Positions 11,601 through 23,321 of a stretch of DNA of 64,000 bases are shown here, in pieces. Made by a program: the position numbers and the translations under genes. The notes beneath the pieces were generated by a model that saw only the letters and a program-made list of their open reading frames with translations, had not been told where the DNA came from and did no database searches. The stretch comes from Acanthosoma haemorrhoidale. Its lineage: Eukaryota > Arthropoda > Insecta > Hemiptera > Acanthosomatidae. The stretch's first letter is position 1; every line of letters starts with the position of its first letter. Location of the stretch: contig CAKNEZ010000004.1 of the NCBI GenBank assembly GCA_930367205.1, positions 345,001 to 409,000 on the forward strand, in the 5' to 3' direction.

Positions 11601-12281
11601 GGGGAGGGTGTAAGAAACAGACTGATCACAATTTTCACGGATAGCCAGGCAGCCATTGGCGCCCTGAGAAGCGTTACGACCAGATCTTATTTGGTTGAGG
11701 AGTGTAAAAACAACCTAAACACACTCTCGCTAGCCAATAAGGTTAGAATCGACTGGGTGCCAGGACACACAGGCATCACAGGCAATGAGAAGGCAGAAGG
11801 CCTTGCAAGGGTGGGCTCAGAACAGACACCTCTTGCACCTGAACCCATATGTGGTATCAGCCTCAGCTACGCTAAAAGGCGTATAAAATTAGCTTTAGAG
11901 GACAGGGCAAGACTCTCTTGGAGAGAAACTAAGAAACAGGAACACTCGAAACTGTTTCTTGATGGACCCTGTAAGAGAAGAAGCTCAGCACTTCTATCAA
12001 TGGACAGGTGGACACTCAAAAGTGTGACAGGACTCTATACAGGTCACTGTCGGTTAAACAAACACCTCTTTAATTTGGGGATAGTTGGATCACCAATCTG
12101 CAGATTCTGCAAGAAAGAGGGAGAAACGGCACGTCATATAATATGTGACTGTGATAACCTAGCTAGAAGGCGATACCTTCACTTTGGTAGTGATCGCATT
12201 GTAGACCCCAAACTATGTGAACTGATCGATCCATTCAGTATCCTCAGATTTGCAAAGGCCGTGGGCCTGTCACATATATAG
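8687..12281 (+). pseudogene. Loa ORF2: endonuclease, reverse transcriptase, RNase H (broken)
   Basis: Domains run in order. An AP-type endonuclease spans about residues 1-225 (LLQINLHHC, QEPYL, SLDAN and SDH motifs). The RT has its YADD catalytic box at 10675-10686 and GCPQGGVLSP before it. RNase H has TDGS near 11450 and FTDSQAA near 11660. A terminal Cys-His cluster (CRFCKKEGETARHIIC) follows. Nick-primed reverse transcription at chromosomal targets is the known role of this architecture. Breaks are a frame change near 10030, a TAG at 10312-10314, a frame change near 11000-11090, and a one-base gain near 11469 that the fragment at 1-469 lacks. Confidence 0.92.
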
Positions 12282-12361
12282 GACAGGGACATGGACGGCG
12301 CACAATAGGTCTCACTGAGGCCGCGGTGCACAAATGCCGGAACAAATAATAAATAAATAAA

Positions 12362-13371
12362 AACGTATATAACAAGAAAAACTTTTCCACTAAAGCGAAG
12401 ATAAGACCCAACAACAGAGTCGTTAAACCGGAAATATTATATGGGACGGAAACCTACAGAAACTACTGAGAATAGAACCAAGGATCCTAAGAAGGATCTA
12501 CGACCACAAAAAGGATACATACAGACTGAGATCCAACCAAGAAATCCACAAAGGCACAAAAGACCTAGAAACGGACATAAGAATCAGGAGACTGAAATTC
12601 CACGGACATATGGTAAGAATGGCCCCGGAAAGACTAAACAATGAAATATTCAAGAAAATCCGAGGATGCACCAAGCAGATGTAGGGAGAAACTGAAAGAT
12701 TAGGAATAACGGACCAGGATTGTCAGGACGGAGAAAGATATGGGAAAAAACTGAGGGAATTCAAGGTTCTTTCAAGAAACAAAAAAACGAAAAAGGGAGT
12801 CGCGTGGACAGAAGAAAGAAAACAAAAGTACGTAGAGATAATGAGAGGAAAATGGAAGAAAAACAAAAACAAGAAAAGAACCGAAAGTAATAATATTCGC
12901 GTGGTCTTAATGCCTTTCCGTGACAAAAAAAAATGTCTGTAAATATTTTAAGGGAAGGAGGTAGGTAGGTATCCCTCAACATTCGTGAGTTTAGAAGGTT
13001 GATTATTATTGGGTGGGAGAATACTGGCAGACTTTTCGCATTCGCTCAATTTCCAAAAATATACAATATACTCAATCGATTGACATTATGTCATTAAAAT
13101 CATATCTTTTCAATAATTAGGGTCAGTCGCCTATGTGAGACGTCACTTAGTGGCCGAAGTTAAGCTATGAGGCTCGACTATAGTGTTTTGCTGAAATGAA
13201 TTAGACATTGTCATTTATGAATCCCCGGAGGGATTTCCAAAAATTGCCTTTAGGACTGATATTGCACAGTCCCTTGGTGGGGTATTGGTAAAGTTTTCAA
13301 TAAGCAATAATTGCTTCTCGGTAGAACTTCATCGGTTACAATAATGCCACTGCGCGAGGTTAATCCAATTA
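12362..13371 (+). repeat. Repeat alpha copy 2, part 2
   Basis: This continues alpha after the Loa insertion and matches about 1881-2886. It includes the same RT C-terminal remnant (about 12390-12870). The Jockey element interrupts it at 13371. Confidence 0.85.
13361..13371. repeat. Probable 11-bp target site duplication of Jockey B
   Basis: TAATCCAATTA here corresponds to TAATCAAATTA at 17970-17980, with one mismatch. Alpha copy 1 carries a single TAATCCAATTA at the matching place (2876-2886). Confidence 0.65.
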
Positions 13372-13772
13372 ATCCAATCGGTTTTTTAAAGCTCTCAAAC
13401 TTATATAAAATAGGAATGTGGGAAAAAAAATAAGAAAAAAAAGAAAATCATTTTTGGCTGGAAGTGCCTTTCACTAAGGGGAGACCCCTATTTGAAGGAA
13501 GTATGAGAAGGATATGGGGTGTGGAATGCCTAGAAAGGCGGATGGAGTCAGGAAGATAGTGAGAGTCTACCAAGGATTGAGCCTAGGCATGCCTAGGCGA
13601 CGGTTTGTTGTGGGCCAGGTGAAGCCTGGCCGGCCGCCCTGCCACGGGCCTGAAATGAGTCGGCCTAATCGGCCGGAAGGTCAAGCCTGCTTACACAGGA
13701 AAATGGGGTAATGTGGCGCCGGTTAAGTCGGCCGGGAGATCGGCCTCGATCTCTCGGCTAGGTGTAGGTCGG

Positions 13773-16476
13773 TCAGTCACTGATGTCTTTCATTCTCCAG
13801 GCTTCGGCGGCCCAGCAGTGCTTCCATCTGACGGGCATTGGTGGTGGCTGAAGGTCGGAGAATAGTGGGTTATGGCTATGTCTTAGGGAGTCAAAAAATT
13901 TGATGTGCCTTCTCTTGATAAAATCTTGGATAGTGAGCACTTCGAATTTTTTGTGGATTTCATCTGCCTTCATACGGTCGAACGGGGTGTGTTTGAGGGA
14001 GGTGTGTAGAACTCTATTCTGAAATTGCTGGAGCGTTAGGAGAGTGTTAGGAGTCAAATACTTGTAGAGAGGGGTTCCATACATCAATGCAGGTCTTAGG
14101 ACGCTCTGGTATATCAGCAGCTTGAGGCGTACTGATAGAGCCGGGCTGTGAAGTAGGTGTCCGAGGCTGAAGAATTTCTTCCTAACGCTTTTTAATTTCC
14201 TGCCGAGGTGCGTTGTGAACGACAAGTGCCTACCGAGGGTAATTCCAAGGTAGCACAGCTTGTTGCTTACAGTGCATTCTTTGCCATCTAACACGAAGGA
14301 TTTCGGGAGCTTCTTTTTTCCGGATTTGTAACTAAATATATTCCTTGCGTCTTGGCCGGATTGACTTTAATGTAGACGGCATCGAGTTTCTCGGCGATTT
14401 GTTGACTGGCGCTCTCAGCGAATTTCAGGGCTCTGGAGGGATTGATGCTAGTGCTGTAGACACCTATATCGCCCGGGTACGCTGATACCTCGCAGTTGGA
14501 GTACGAGGCTCCTACGATGTGGGTGGTGTAAATGTTTGTAAATGAACAGCAACGGGCCTAGCACCGATCCTTGGGGGACACCGGCAGAGTAGTTTCTTCG
14601 GGTCGTGGTCGTAGTGCCTATACGAACCAAAAAAGTTCTGCCTGTAAGGTAGGATCTCATCAGGTTCTGCAGCTGATCTGAGAATTCATATTCCCTCAGA
14701 CGCTGGAGCAGGATGTAGTGGTCCACAGAAAGCCTTCGATACTGTGGACAACTACATCCTGCTCCAGCGTCTGAGGGAATATGAATTCTCGGATCAGCTG
14801 CATCCAGAGAAATCATTGCGGTAGCTCTGTTGCTTTGGACGTTCGATGCGACGTGGTGTTGCAACCTCACCAGGTTGTTATTCGCGCTTAATCCTGTGCT
14901 GAAACCAGTCTGCTCCGGTGGGATGATTTCTTCTGACTCGCAGTGCCCGGAGAGATGTGTGTGGATGACTCTCTCGAACAGCTTCGAGAGTTGAGTCAGC
15001 AGACTGATGGGGCGGTAATGAGATGGCTCATATCCGCTCTTTGCTGGTTTCAGAAGAGGGATCACTACTGCATGTTTCCAGTTCTGAGGGAAATAATGAA
15101 GCCTGAAGCAGGAGTTCAAGATGTTAGTTATGAACGAGATTCCTTTCCTCGGCAGCTGCTTCAGTAGGATGTTCTGGATCGAGTCCTGCCCTGGTGATTT
15201 CTTGCCGGTTGTTCTCCGAATGATGGCTCCGACTTGTCTGTGAGAGGTCCAGATATCGGTAGTGGTGGGGAGAGAAGGGTAGGGGGGATCGAGCGTTCCT
15301 ATTGGTTCGCCTTGGGCACGGCTCACTTCCTCGTAATAGTTTGCCAAGATGTCTGCTTGCTCAGTGGTGGGGATGAACTGGCCGTTCACCATTCCTTTTT
15401 GATGTAGAGGTCTTCACGAGTTTCCACTGTTGCTTGTGGTCGCCGTGCAGCCTGGTGAGGCGATCTTCCCAAACCGAACTTTCCACTGAGCCATCAGGGA
15501 CTTAACTTGGTTTGTGAGAGAATTTAAGACCGGTTTGTAGTCCCTGTTTCTGGTCCTAAACCACCTGTTCTTGATGTTGTTGAGCTGTCTTATCAGTTGA
15601 AGGATGTGATCCGGAGGTTTCCTCAGAGAAGGGGGTTTCGGAGAAAATTTGGGGATATATGCATCGGCAGCTCATTCGATGACGTCCTGTAACTGAAAGA
15701 TAGCGTAATCTATGTCCCAGGTGTGCCTAAGGGGCGTGATAGTGGGCAAATCGGTTTTAATGAGATGCTTGTAGAGGTCCCACTTAGCCTCGTCGTATCT
15801 GTATCTAGAAGCAGGCGGCTCCGGCATGTCGCCTTCTAGTTCATAGAGAACGGGTCGATGATCTGAAGTGGTAAAATCTAAGGCGGAGCATCCGGTGACC
15901 CGGTGTGGCTGTTGTGTCAGGAGCAGGTCAGGCGTGGAGGTTCTGTCTGGGAAAGCAAAATGACGGAAGGTTGGCAATCCTGGGTGGATGACCGTAAATG
16001 GAGTTTTAGTAACATAGCGGCCTAGGCCGTTTGCCCTAGTACTACTCCACCAGCTGCGGTTTGCATTTAGGTCACCCACAATGACGTGTCTTTGGTCATG
16101 AGCTACCGTACTGAGCAGACGCTTGTACGGGTCACAGGCGGCTCTTGGTCTTCTATAGACTCCTGACACAATGGTATTCTTCGTGAGCAGTAGTTGGAGC
16201 GTTACAATAAGTTGATCGGGGCCTAGGTTGACGGGGGGGGGGCAGTCTCCTACAGGGTATACCGTTTTTGACTAACACCGCTACTCCTCCTGTGGTAGTT
16301 TCGGTGTCTTGACGGTAAACAGTATAACCCGGGAAGCGGCGGAAGTGGATTTTCTTCAGCCAGGTATCTGTGAGGACGACAACGTCTGGCGTGTGGCACC
16401 GTAGAATTACTTCTACGTCGGCTTGTTTGGGCGTAATGCCGCAGACGTTGTAATTTAAAATTGAGTGCCCATTCAT
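13773..16476 (-). pseudogene. Jockey B ORF2: endonuclease and reverse transcriptase
   Basis: The start ATG overlaps the ORF1 stop in an ATGA junction. The endonuclease occupies about 16476-15700 (LNYNVCG, LTDTWL, VGDLNANRSWW and TSDHRP motifs). The RT covers about 15400-14450 and a Jockey-type C-terminus (RRHIKFFDSLRH) ends at 13773. The frame shifts near the G10 run at 16233-16242 and again in later segments. In the RT, catalytic motif A (LDAAKAFD type) is destroyed by an inverted duplication at 14670-14800. The enzyme cannot be active from this copy. Confidence 0.88.
14670..14800. repeat. Inverted duplication within the RT gene (59-bp arms)
   Basis: Arm 14670-14728 and arm 14742-14800 are reverse complements at 57 of 59 positions, separated by the 13 bases AAAGCCTTCGATA. 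The second arm plus spacer add 72 bases, exactly 24 codons, so the frame stays open while motif A is replaced by unrelated residues. Confidence 0.9.
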
Positions 16477-17696
16477 TTAGATGTGGGTTTTCTGTAATCT
16501 CTCATCATTTCGGTTACCGCCTCTGATAGTTTGTTCATTGTGGTTGTCATACCGCTGAGCATGTTCATCATGCTACCTAACATATTCATTATGCCCATCA
16601 GGGCATCGTTGTTATTATTATTATTATTATTTTGCTGTGATAGGGGCTCTGGGAGTACTTCCGGAGCCCTGGTGCTACCTGATGCCATCTGGGCATATGA
16701 CGCTGTCTGACGAGGTGGGGGGGGGGAGCAGGCTGATACCTGGACATTCTCGGCCCGGCTGTGTTATTTTTAGCCTGCTTTCTATTTTCATCGGCCTGTA
16801 GGAGCTGCAGTCTGTGGGGGCACTGTTGAAAGGAGGCAACGTGGTTTCCCCGCAATTCGCGCATTTCAGGGGAATTGAGGCGTCCCTGGGGCAGTCTTTA
16901 GTTTCGTGAGGCTGGCTACACCTCACACATTTTGCCTGCTTAAAGCAGTACCGCCTGTTGTGGCCGTACTCCTGGCAGTTGAGGCACATAGGAATGCCTC
17001 TTTCGTCATGAAATGTGCTCACACGGAAGAGCACGTTATTTATGTGGCCGATTTGCTTGATCATAGCTTGGGTTAAGGTATGATCTGCGATAACGAGGAT
17101 CGGCTCGATCTCAGTTTTGGCACCGTTATGGTCAGAGTGCCTTAATCGATAAACATCGATTATAATACCTTCGGCTACACGAATAATACCTCGGCTTTTA
17201 TATCGTCGATCGGGTGCATTAGATCGAATCCGTGGAGCAAAAATTTCTTGTTTTGCTTTGTGCCGCGGGGGGCAAAGGTGTGGAAAGGAAGATTTATTTC
17301 TCTTAACACTGCAGCTGCTCTTTGGTAGTCAGAGACAGCATGGCACAGGACTTTAGTGTCCTGTTGTGTTTGTGAGATCCTAAAGTTTCTCACGCCGTGT
17401 TCGGTAAGCAGACGGGTTAGGTCGTAACTGTTGATGCGACCTAATATTAGGGGGGCTGGCGATTTGGGGGCTGCAGGGGCGGCCGATGTGCTGGCCTCTG
17501 GTTGAGCTGTGATAAGGGGGGTAAAAGTGTTGGACGTTTTAACCTCAGGGGCCTGGGGGAGAGTACGGTTTCTACATACTCCCTTGGGATTAATAAATAC
17601 CCCTTGGGAGGGCTCGGGAGCCGGGCTGTCTGGAGATTCAGTTTCCTCATGGGAAATCTCCATGTTAAGAACTCTGGGGTTTTTCACCTTCCCCAT
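16473..17696 (-). pseudogene. Jockey B ORF1 (gag-like, PRE and CCHC domains)
   Basis: The N-terminal part (from ATG 17696) is proline and alanine rich, followed by the FHTFAPRGTKQNKKFLLHG stretch typical of the PRE/C2HC gag domain of Jockey elements. Zinc knuckles follow near 16990-16860 (CLNCQEYGHNRRYC, CVRCSQPHETKDC and a third CANC). The C-terminal tail has an asparagine run coded by an ATT microsatellite (about 16613-16636) and methionine-rich sequence. The frame breaks near 17170 and at the G10 run 16717-16726. The protein would bind element RNA. Confidence 0.85.
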
Positions 17697-17969
17697 GTCT
17701 GGACCGCAGTCCCAAAAAAACAATAATAAATAATAAATCATAAGTACGTAAGTAATAATAAGTAGTCAGCACTTAACTTTGTGACGTCACTGCAGATTCC
17801 TCCCACTCCACTGCTGTAACGGTCTTCTAACAGCGTCTGGTGCAATACACTGTTAGACTAACGTTGTTAACAATGATAGTCAATTGTTAATAACGCACAT
17901 AGACTTGAGAATGTTAAACTTTAAAATTGCAAAGCGCACAATTATGCGCACAAAATGTGATTATTCTTC

Positions 17970-18941
17970 TAATCAAATTACCCGCAAATTCGGTAAGTTA
18001 TCAAATTAGGGCAGACGAAAATTCCGGGAAGTAAGGTACGTTACAAGGACACAACAATACAAGCAATTAATTTGAATGCCTTAAGTCGTCAATTTATTGT
18101 TGCTCACTTTATATACAATGGTAAAAACACTTCTAAATGTGATTTTACCTTGACTACAATGAGAGAAAATCACTATATTGTATATCCTCACGCGGAAGTA
18201 GAAGCATTGGTACCGCGCTCTGGTGGTTAGTTATGGAGCTAGTAAGAGCGGGTGGAGTCCCTGTCTACTCAAGACAGTGACGATTGTCGGTAGAGTCTCA
18301 CAATCGATTGTCATGATTCTGTCAACCAACATAAAATCGATTTACAATCGAACATTCCGAGATATAAAACTGATACATATTACTCGATTCTCAACTAGCA
18401 TTTTATTTTCTGTACATTCTAATACCTCGTGAGTAGTGTTATAAATGTACACAAGTTTTGAATATGCCCGACTATAAAAAAGCGGAAGGATTCCACAATA
18501 GCTGATTGTGTATTTGACTGTGTCCTGAGGGTAAGTTGGGACTCTCCCCATTCTACTTAATAGGGATGACTGTAGTGTCGTAACCGGTCGGTAGTGACAA
18601 TTGATTATTCTCACTTAGTCAACTCCCTTAAAATCTATTAATAATCAAAACATTTTGATATATCAAACTGATACGTATAACTCAATAAGCTAAAACAGAA
18701 ATCTTGTTTTTTTCTATATAGTCTAGTACCAAGTCAACAGTGTTATAAGTGTATGCACATTCATATGAGTACACCGACAAAATATTACGGGTACATCCAT
18801 AAAACAAAATGTCATTTAAAAAGGAAAGAGGATATTTATTACTAAAAGGCATATTCAAAAATAACTCAATAGAAAATTGTTAATATTTTCCCGTCTAGAA
18901 CAATAAAATCTGTCTTGTACGTTAACTGACATTCGTTTAGC
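17970..18941 (+). repeat. Repeat alpha copy 2, part 3
   Basis: This resumes alpha after Jockey B and corresponds to 2876-3421. It is longer than copy 1 because of about 360 bases near 18165-18525 and about 190 bases near 18625-18815. Parts of the longer insert look like diverged duplicates of the neighbouring alpha sequence. Confidence 0.75.
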
Positions 18942-19038
18942 CTAATTCTTGAATACACGAGTTTGTTTTCATATTTTTAACCGATCCATTAGAAAAAAGT
19001 ACTTATGCGTCCCCTTTGTCGTTGAGTTGTATGAGCCA

Positions 19039-19639
19039 TGTCGGGAAATGTCACTAGGGGAGTGCCCAATCACTCTAGCCCTGGTGACAAGTGCGAATTG
19101 TTCAAGTTTGTAACCTGGACAATCGTTCCAGGTCGGCGTTAATATCTGACTCCATTTCTGATAGGTATGTGCCCCGACAATGCACTATGTTCAAGAGGTA
19201 AAGAGGATTCATAAAGAATAAGTCAAAGTTTCATAGTTCGAACAGAAGCAAGTATCACTGAGTAACGGTCGCGAAAGACTGGTCGTCCGGGGCTAGCCTC
19301 CTCCGTTAAATATGTCCCACGCCTCCTCGGAGGGGCTGAAACAAAAAGGTTGCTTAGAGCCTGCGAGATCCTAACATGTGGCGAGAAGCATGCCGATTCT
19401 CAGTAATCTGTCAGGCTGCTGACAGGACCACTTAGCTTGTGGTTTACATGTGACAAGGGTCCCGCAGGCCTGGGCTGTAAGGGTCTCTCTAATTTATGAC
19501 TGACAGTCGTTGTCCCGTCTCATGTTACTTGCTTCCGCGTTTTCTTTATTGCTAAAATATTTATAATAATTTACTTCTGTTTATAATATATCTGCAATAG
19601 CGTATAGGGTGATTTCCTTAACTACTAAGAATCGCCACA
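19039..19639 (-). repeat. Gypsy LTR (3' LTR), family L
   Basis: On the minus strand it starts TGTGGCGATTC directly after a polypurine tract (GGGGGAGCC type, 19640-19650) and ends CCCGACA. It lies downstream of the Gypsy integrase fragment at 20170-21140 in the same orientation, so it is the probable 3' LTR of that element. Confidence 0.8.
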
Positions 19640-20169
19640 GGGCTCCCCCAAATTGCCCTATACAAGTTTGACAGTTTTCTTATTTTGAATTACATTGCAT
19701 AATAAAAACGTGCATAATACAAACATATGTCTATCAATTTTTTCTTAAACGCTTACACATTTGTGTGCATTGGAAATTATTGGTAGAACAATTATTACAA
19801 ATAAACAATTAAATAGCTCTTTCCTTAAAAAAAAAATTTTATCTTTTACATGAATGGCAATAAAAGAATCAACATTTTACTTGATAACAGACCCAGTTAG
19901 CTAATTAAAATGTAACAACTACAAACAGTCACAAGCATTAAGATATACATATTTACATACACGTTTGACTAACATTATTTTACAAGTGTTGTGGTCTATT
20001 GATCGCTGTTAACATTTACGAACGAGAAAAAACAAAAATATATAAAATGACTTACAAAAACCAGTGGTAACTTAGGTCTTACTATAATATATAAAAATAT
20101 TATAGCGTATATTTTGAAACAACTAAAAAAAAATTAATTTATATTTTATCAGTAATGTCTATTTTATAT
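19640..20169 (-). other. Non-coding 3' region of the Gypsy element
   Basis: This AT-rich stretch lies between the pol stop and the LTR. It ends on the minus strand with the polypurine tract at 19640-19650. No envelope gene was recognised. Confidence 0.55.
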
Positions 20170-21140
20170 TTACCGTCGTGCTACCGAACTTCTCGTGCAG
20201 AGGTATGGTGGTGGAGTGTTTCTTAATTCCTCTGGTTCACCCGGTGTAGGTAAACTTTCGGTGGTGTCTAGCAAATAAGCTGGCTTGACATGGTCTAGGG
20301 AAATGCGAGTCTCCTTATTATCTGCCACTATGACTATGGTTTTATTATTTCTGCTGACTACTGGGTGCGGACCAGTATAAGCCGGTTCAAGGCTACGCCG
20401 GTGTTCTTGTCGAACGAAGACGTGTGTGCAGGCGTTGAGGTCTTTGCTAATGAACGTCTTCTTCGTGTCTTCCCGGTGTTGAGTCATGTTGCGTCGAACG
20501 TCAAGATCTACTTGTGTTGGTGTAAAGTATTCTCCGGGAAGGCGTAAGGGTTTTTTGTATGTTCGCTCGGCGACACCGCACCCTAGGTCCTCTTTGATTA
20601 CACTTCGTAGGCCGAGCAGGACTGCTGGTAGGCTTTGCGTCCACTGACGGTGTTGTGATTGGGTGGTTAGTGCGGTTTTCAGCGAGCGGTGCCATCGTTC
20701 AATTCGGCCGTTTGACTGTGGATGGTAGGTGGTGGTCCGAATTCTCTCGACACTTAGGAGGCAAGTCAGTCTCGTGAACAACTCTGATTCAAACTGACGG
20801 CCTTGGTCAGTCGTTATCGCATGGGTGTGCCAAACCGGGCAACCCAGCCACTAAAGAAGGCGTCGGCTACGGTGGTAGCTTCCATGTTGCCAAGTGGAAT
20901 TGCCTCAGGCCATCCCGTGGCTCGGTCAATCATGGTGAGGATGTATCGCTTGCCTTCTGAAGTTGGCAGGGGTCCTACGAGGTCGATGTGCACGTGCTCA
21001 AACCTCCCCGCGTCCGCGAAATGCCCTGGAGGGGTTATGGTGTGGTGGTGTGCTTTTGAGGTCTGGCATGCTATACAACATCGTGCCCATCGAGCCACGT
21101 CAGCGTTCATACCTGGCCAAAAAAACCTCTGGCTCATCAT
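20170..21140 (-). pseudogene. Gypsy pol fragment: integrase
   Basis: The fragment begins in the zinc-binding region (RFFWPGM, CIAC) and runs through the catalytic core: first aspartate in HIDLVGPLP, second in TTDQGRQF, and the glutamate in NGRIERWH. The C-terminal tail includes TGPHPVV and LDHVKPAYL. Integrase would insert the cDNA. A single-base loss near 20812 shifts the frame between the first and second aspartates. Gag, protease, RT and RNase H are absent because an inverted LTR fragment abuts at about 21160. Confidence 0.88.
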
Positions 21141-21159
21141 TTTCCAACTTGCTCTTACT

Positions 21160-21312
21160 CCTGGGTTTCCTCCTACCCTCAGATACCGAGTGTGAACTCG
21201 TGGTCATTCCAAGACCACTTAAACTACCTATAATACCTAGCCTACGTGAGTCTTCTCCTGAACATAGTGCACTGTCGGGGCACACCTTCTAAGATCTTAT
21301 GGAGGCAGATAA
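21160..21312 (+). repeat. Family L LTR fragment, inverted relative to the adjacent pol
   Basis: The sequence matches 57485-57640 in plus orientation (CCTACCCTCAGATACCGAG and GGGGCACACCTTCTAAG). It truncates the minus-strand Gypsy pol, so a rearrangement or second insertion joined them. Confidence 0.75.
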
Positions 21313-21541
21313 ATAAATACCTGTTCAGTTATATAATATCTGTTCAGTTGGTAACAGGTTTATTAGAACAGTTCGGCCATTAGGAGCTCAGCCCGAACAT
21401 TAAACAAACAAATGCCAAATATTGTATGAAAAGAAGTTTTTATTAATAAAAAGTTTTCGGAACATACTGTGCTTTTTTAATCTAAGTTTTCTTAAATATA
21501 TTGAGTTTTTTTATTATCGTATATTTTTAATGTATTATTAT
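21313..21541. other. No recognised gene
   Basis: This AT-rich sequence lies just downstream of the stop of the minus-strand frame at 21542 and could be its 3' UTR. No clear motif was found. Confidence 0.4.
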
Positions 21542-21757
21542 TTAATATTTTTTACCAAGTGTAACTGCCTCGGCAGGTAGAAGATGATAGAATGTTTCCT
21601 TGTCGACAGGAACTCTATGTTGCCTGAGGACGGTCCTGGAGGGGAAATCAGGCCTGAACATGGGCTTCCTCACGATGTACAAAGGGTCTACTAGAGCAGC
21701 AAGGTGTCCTCTAGACCAATAGCTACGTATTACAGTTTCCACTTTCAGTTCATTCAA
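21542..21757 (-). CDS. Unrecognised 71-codon open frame, possible last exon
   Basis: The frame reads through SYWSRGHLAALVDPLYIV and ends AVTLGKKY followed by TAA and AT-rich sequence. Composition and codon use look more like coding sequence than the surroundings. The upstream AG at about 21770 could be a splice acceptor. It is not one of the transposon families seen here. It may be the terminal exon of a cellular gene or a fragment of an unfamiliar element. Confidence 0.3.
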   Translation of the reverse strand: MNELKVETVIRSYWSRGHLAALVDPLYIVRKPMFRPDFPSRTVLRQHRVPVDKETFYHLLPAEAVTLGKKY

Positions 21758-22462
21758 CGTAGAGGCTCGAGGGGGCTAATTCTAATAGAACATCTCAGTT
21801 GTAAAATGTGTCTAACGAAAAGAGTTTATAAATCTAATAACCATATCGTGAACATTAAATCCAGTGAGAGGGGATTACTTTGTAATAGTTTTTGAGAATC
21901 TTTAAGCAGAGAAGAAACATTTTGCTGTAAATCGATTGGTTGATGATGAATAGTCTATACTTTATTATGCACATATATTGGAAAATCGAGTTTCAGACGG
22001 GGATAAAAACCCGTTTCTTAGTCTTGAAGTGAAGTAAGGAAACATTTTCATATTTGTATTTAGCCCCTTTTATATCTCCACGCACCCCTTCTGAGTGACT
22101 TACATTGAAATTGAAAATAGTTATTGATGTTTTGTATTGTTTGGAAAAACAACAATGTTTTAGGTGGAAAAAATAATTTTATGTTTCCTTTCTAATATAA
22201 AAATTATACGATTTAATAGGGGACTATAATAAATGAGAAATTTTACTTTTCTTGCCCAATATTTAACCCAATGGTACAAATAAAGAAATATAAACGCAAA
22301 AATGACGATGTAAAACGTAATGTTTTTATGTTGTTGTTTTTTACATGACTGCAATAAATAACATAGATAACCGGCCACATTTCATGGACTATTAACGTCG
22401 TTTTATGTCCTTTTCATTACTTCCTCAACTCTAAACTGAGATACACATAATGCAATCCACTG
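21758..22462. other. No recognised gene
   Basis: This AT-rich sequence has only a hydrophobic 72-codon frame (22160-22378) without motifs and no internal repeats. Confidence 0.4.
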
Positions 22463-23321
22463 TATATTGGAAATTTCTCCTAGGGTTGACGCCATGACAA
22501 ACAATAACTCCGGAAGGTGAATAGGCTTTGACATATACCAGCGTCATAGAAAAACTTTAAAGTACCGGGAACATCCATCCCATCTAACCGATACCATTTA
22601 TCTAATTGTCGAATTATCATAAATATTCATTATGAAATAGAATTAGGGCGAGAATAAAAATGCCCAAGCGACGGCATGCCATCGCTCGCGGCCCCGATAC
22701 CCTCCTGCTGCTGCTGCTACCTGGTATCACAAATGTTCAACTAATCTAAAGTCCCGCCGCATCTTTGCTGATATTACATCTTTTCCTCGAAACGTATTGA
22801 TGCCTTTAGAATAAAATAAATAAGTTAAATCACTCAATAGAAGTTTATAGGCCAAATCACCTAGTTCGTGAATATTTGAAGAATTATAATTATTTCTGAT
22901 GAAAAGGTAGTTCAAACGCGAGATAGCTAGTTACATAACTTGGATTTAGACTTTTTTCTATTATATTATATATATCCTGACCGGAATACATTTTTTTATC
23001 GTTATATAATTTACAGAGGGTAGCAGAGCCGGAATTCAAAACCGGGAGAAATTCTCTGGGTGTCTCTGTAAAATACAGCGAAATAAAGCAATAAGTAAAT
23101 TGAATACGCCGAAGTCGGTATTAAAAGAATATCCCACCAAATGCAATGCCCTGTTTTCACAGAATTAACGAGCTCCTTTAAGATAACAGCGTAAAGCGAA
23201 GATGAGTCTTTCTTTCTAGGCTTCCATAAAGATTTATACGTGTACAACAACACACTTGGGGATGTTTCGTATGAAAGAACCTTCTTAGTTATGCATTTCC
23301 CTCGTTCTATCTTATTATGTC
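22463..23321 (-). repeat. Repeat X, copy 1
   Basis: About 859 bases are repeated at 26640-27498 with high identity. Both copies share the end CTTATTATGTC and short conserved minus-strand frames (for example FIRNNYNSSNIHELGDLAYK near 22880 and 27060). A CTG triplet run lies near 22706. No terminal repeats were found. The class is unknown. Confidence 0.8.

Larger units (their letters stand above)
7903..12361 (+). mobile_element. Loa/R1-like non-LTR retrotransposon, 5'-truncated copy A
   Basis: This 4.46-kb insertion carries the 3' half of ORF1, a full-length but broken ORF2, a short 3' UTR and a tail of AATAAATAAATAAAA. It lies inside repeat alpha between 11-bp duplications. Compared with the fuller copy at 62153-64000 it lacks the 5' UTR and about the first 165 codons of ORF1. 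The ORF order (DUF4780-like ORF1, then endonuclease, RT and RNase H) matches Loa/R1-group elements. Nonsense and frameshift mutations make it non-autonomous. Confidence 0.92.
13372..17969 (-). mobile_element. Jockey-clade non-LTR retrotransposon, near full length (copy B)
   Basis: This 4.6-kb element on the minus strand carries a 5' UTR, ORF1 (17696-16473), ORF2 (16476-13773) and a GC-rich 3' UTR of about 400 bases. It splits repeat alpha copy 2 and has an imperfect 11-bp target duplication. It is a different family from the other Jockey copies in the window. The frames are broken several times, twice at runs of ten G. Confidence 0.88.

Noticed and set aside
20803..21195. 130-codon plus-strand frame over the integrase fragment
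   Set aside because: It is the complement of the minus-strand integrase and has no motif of its own.
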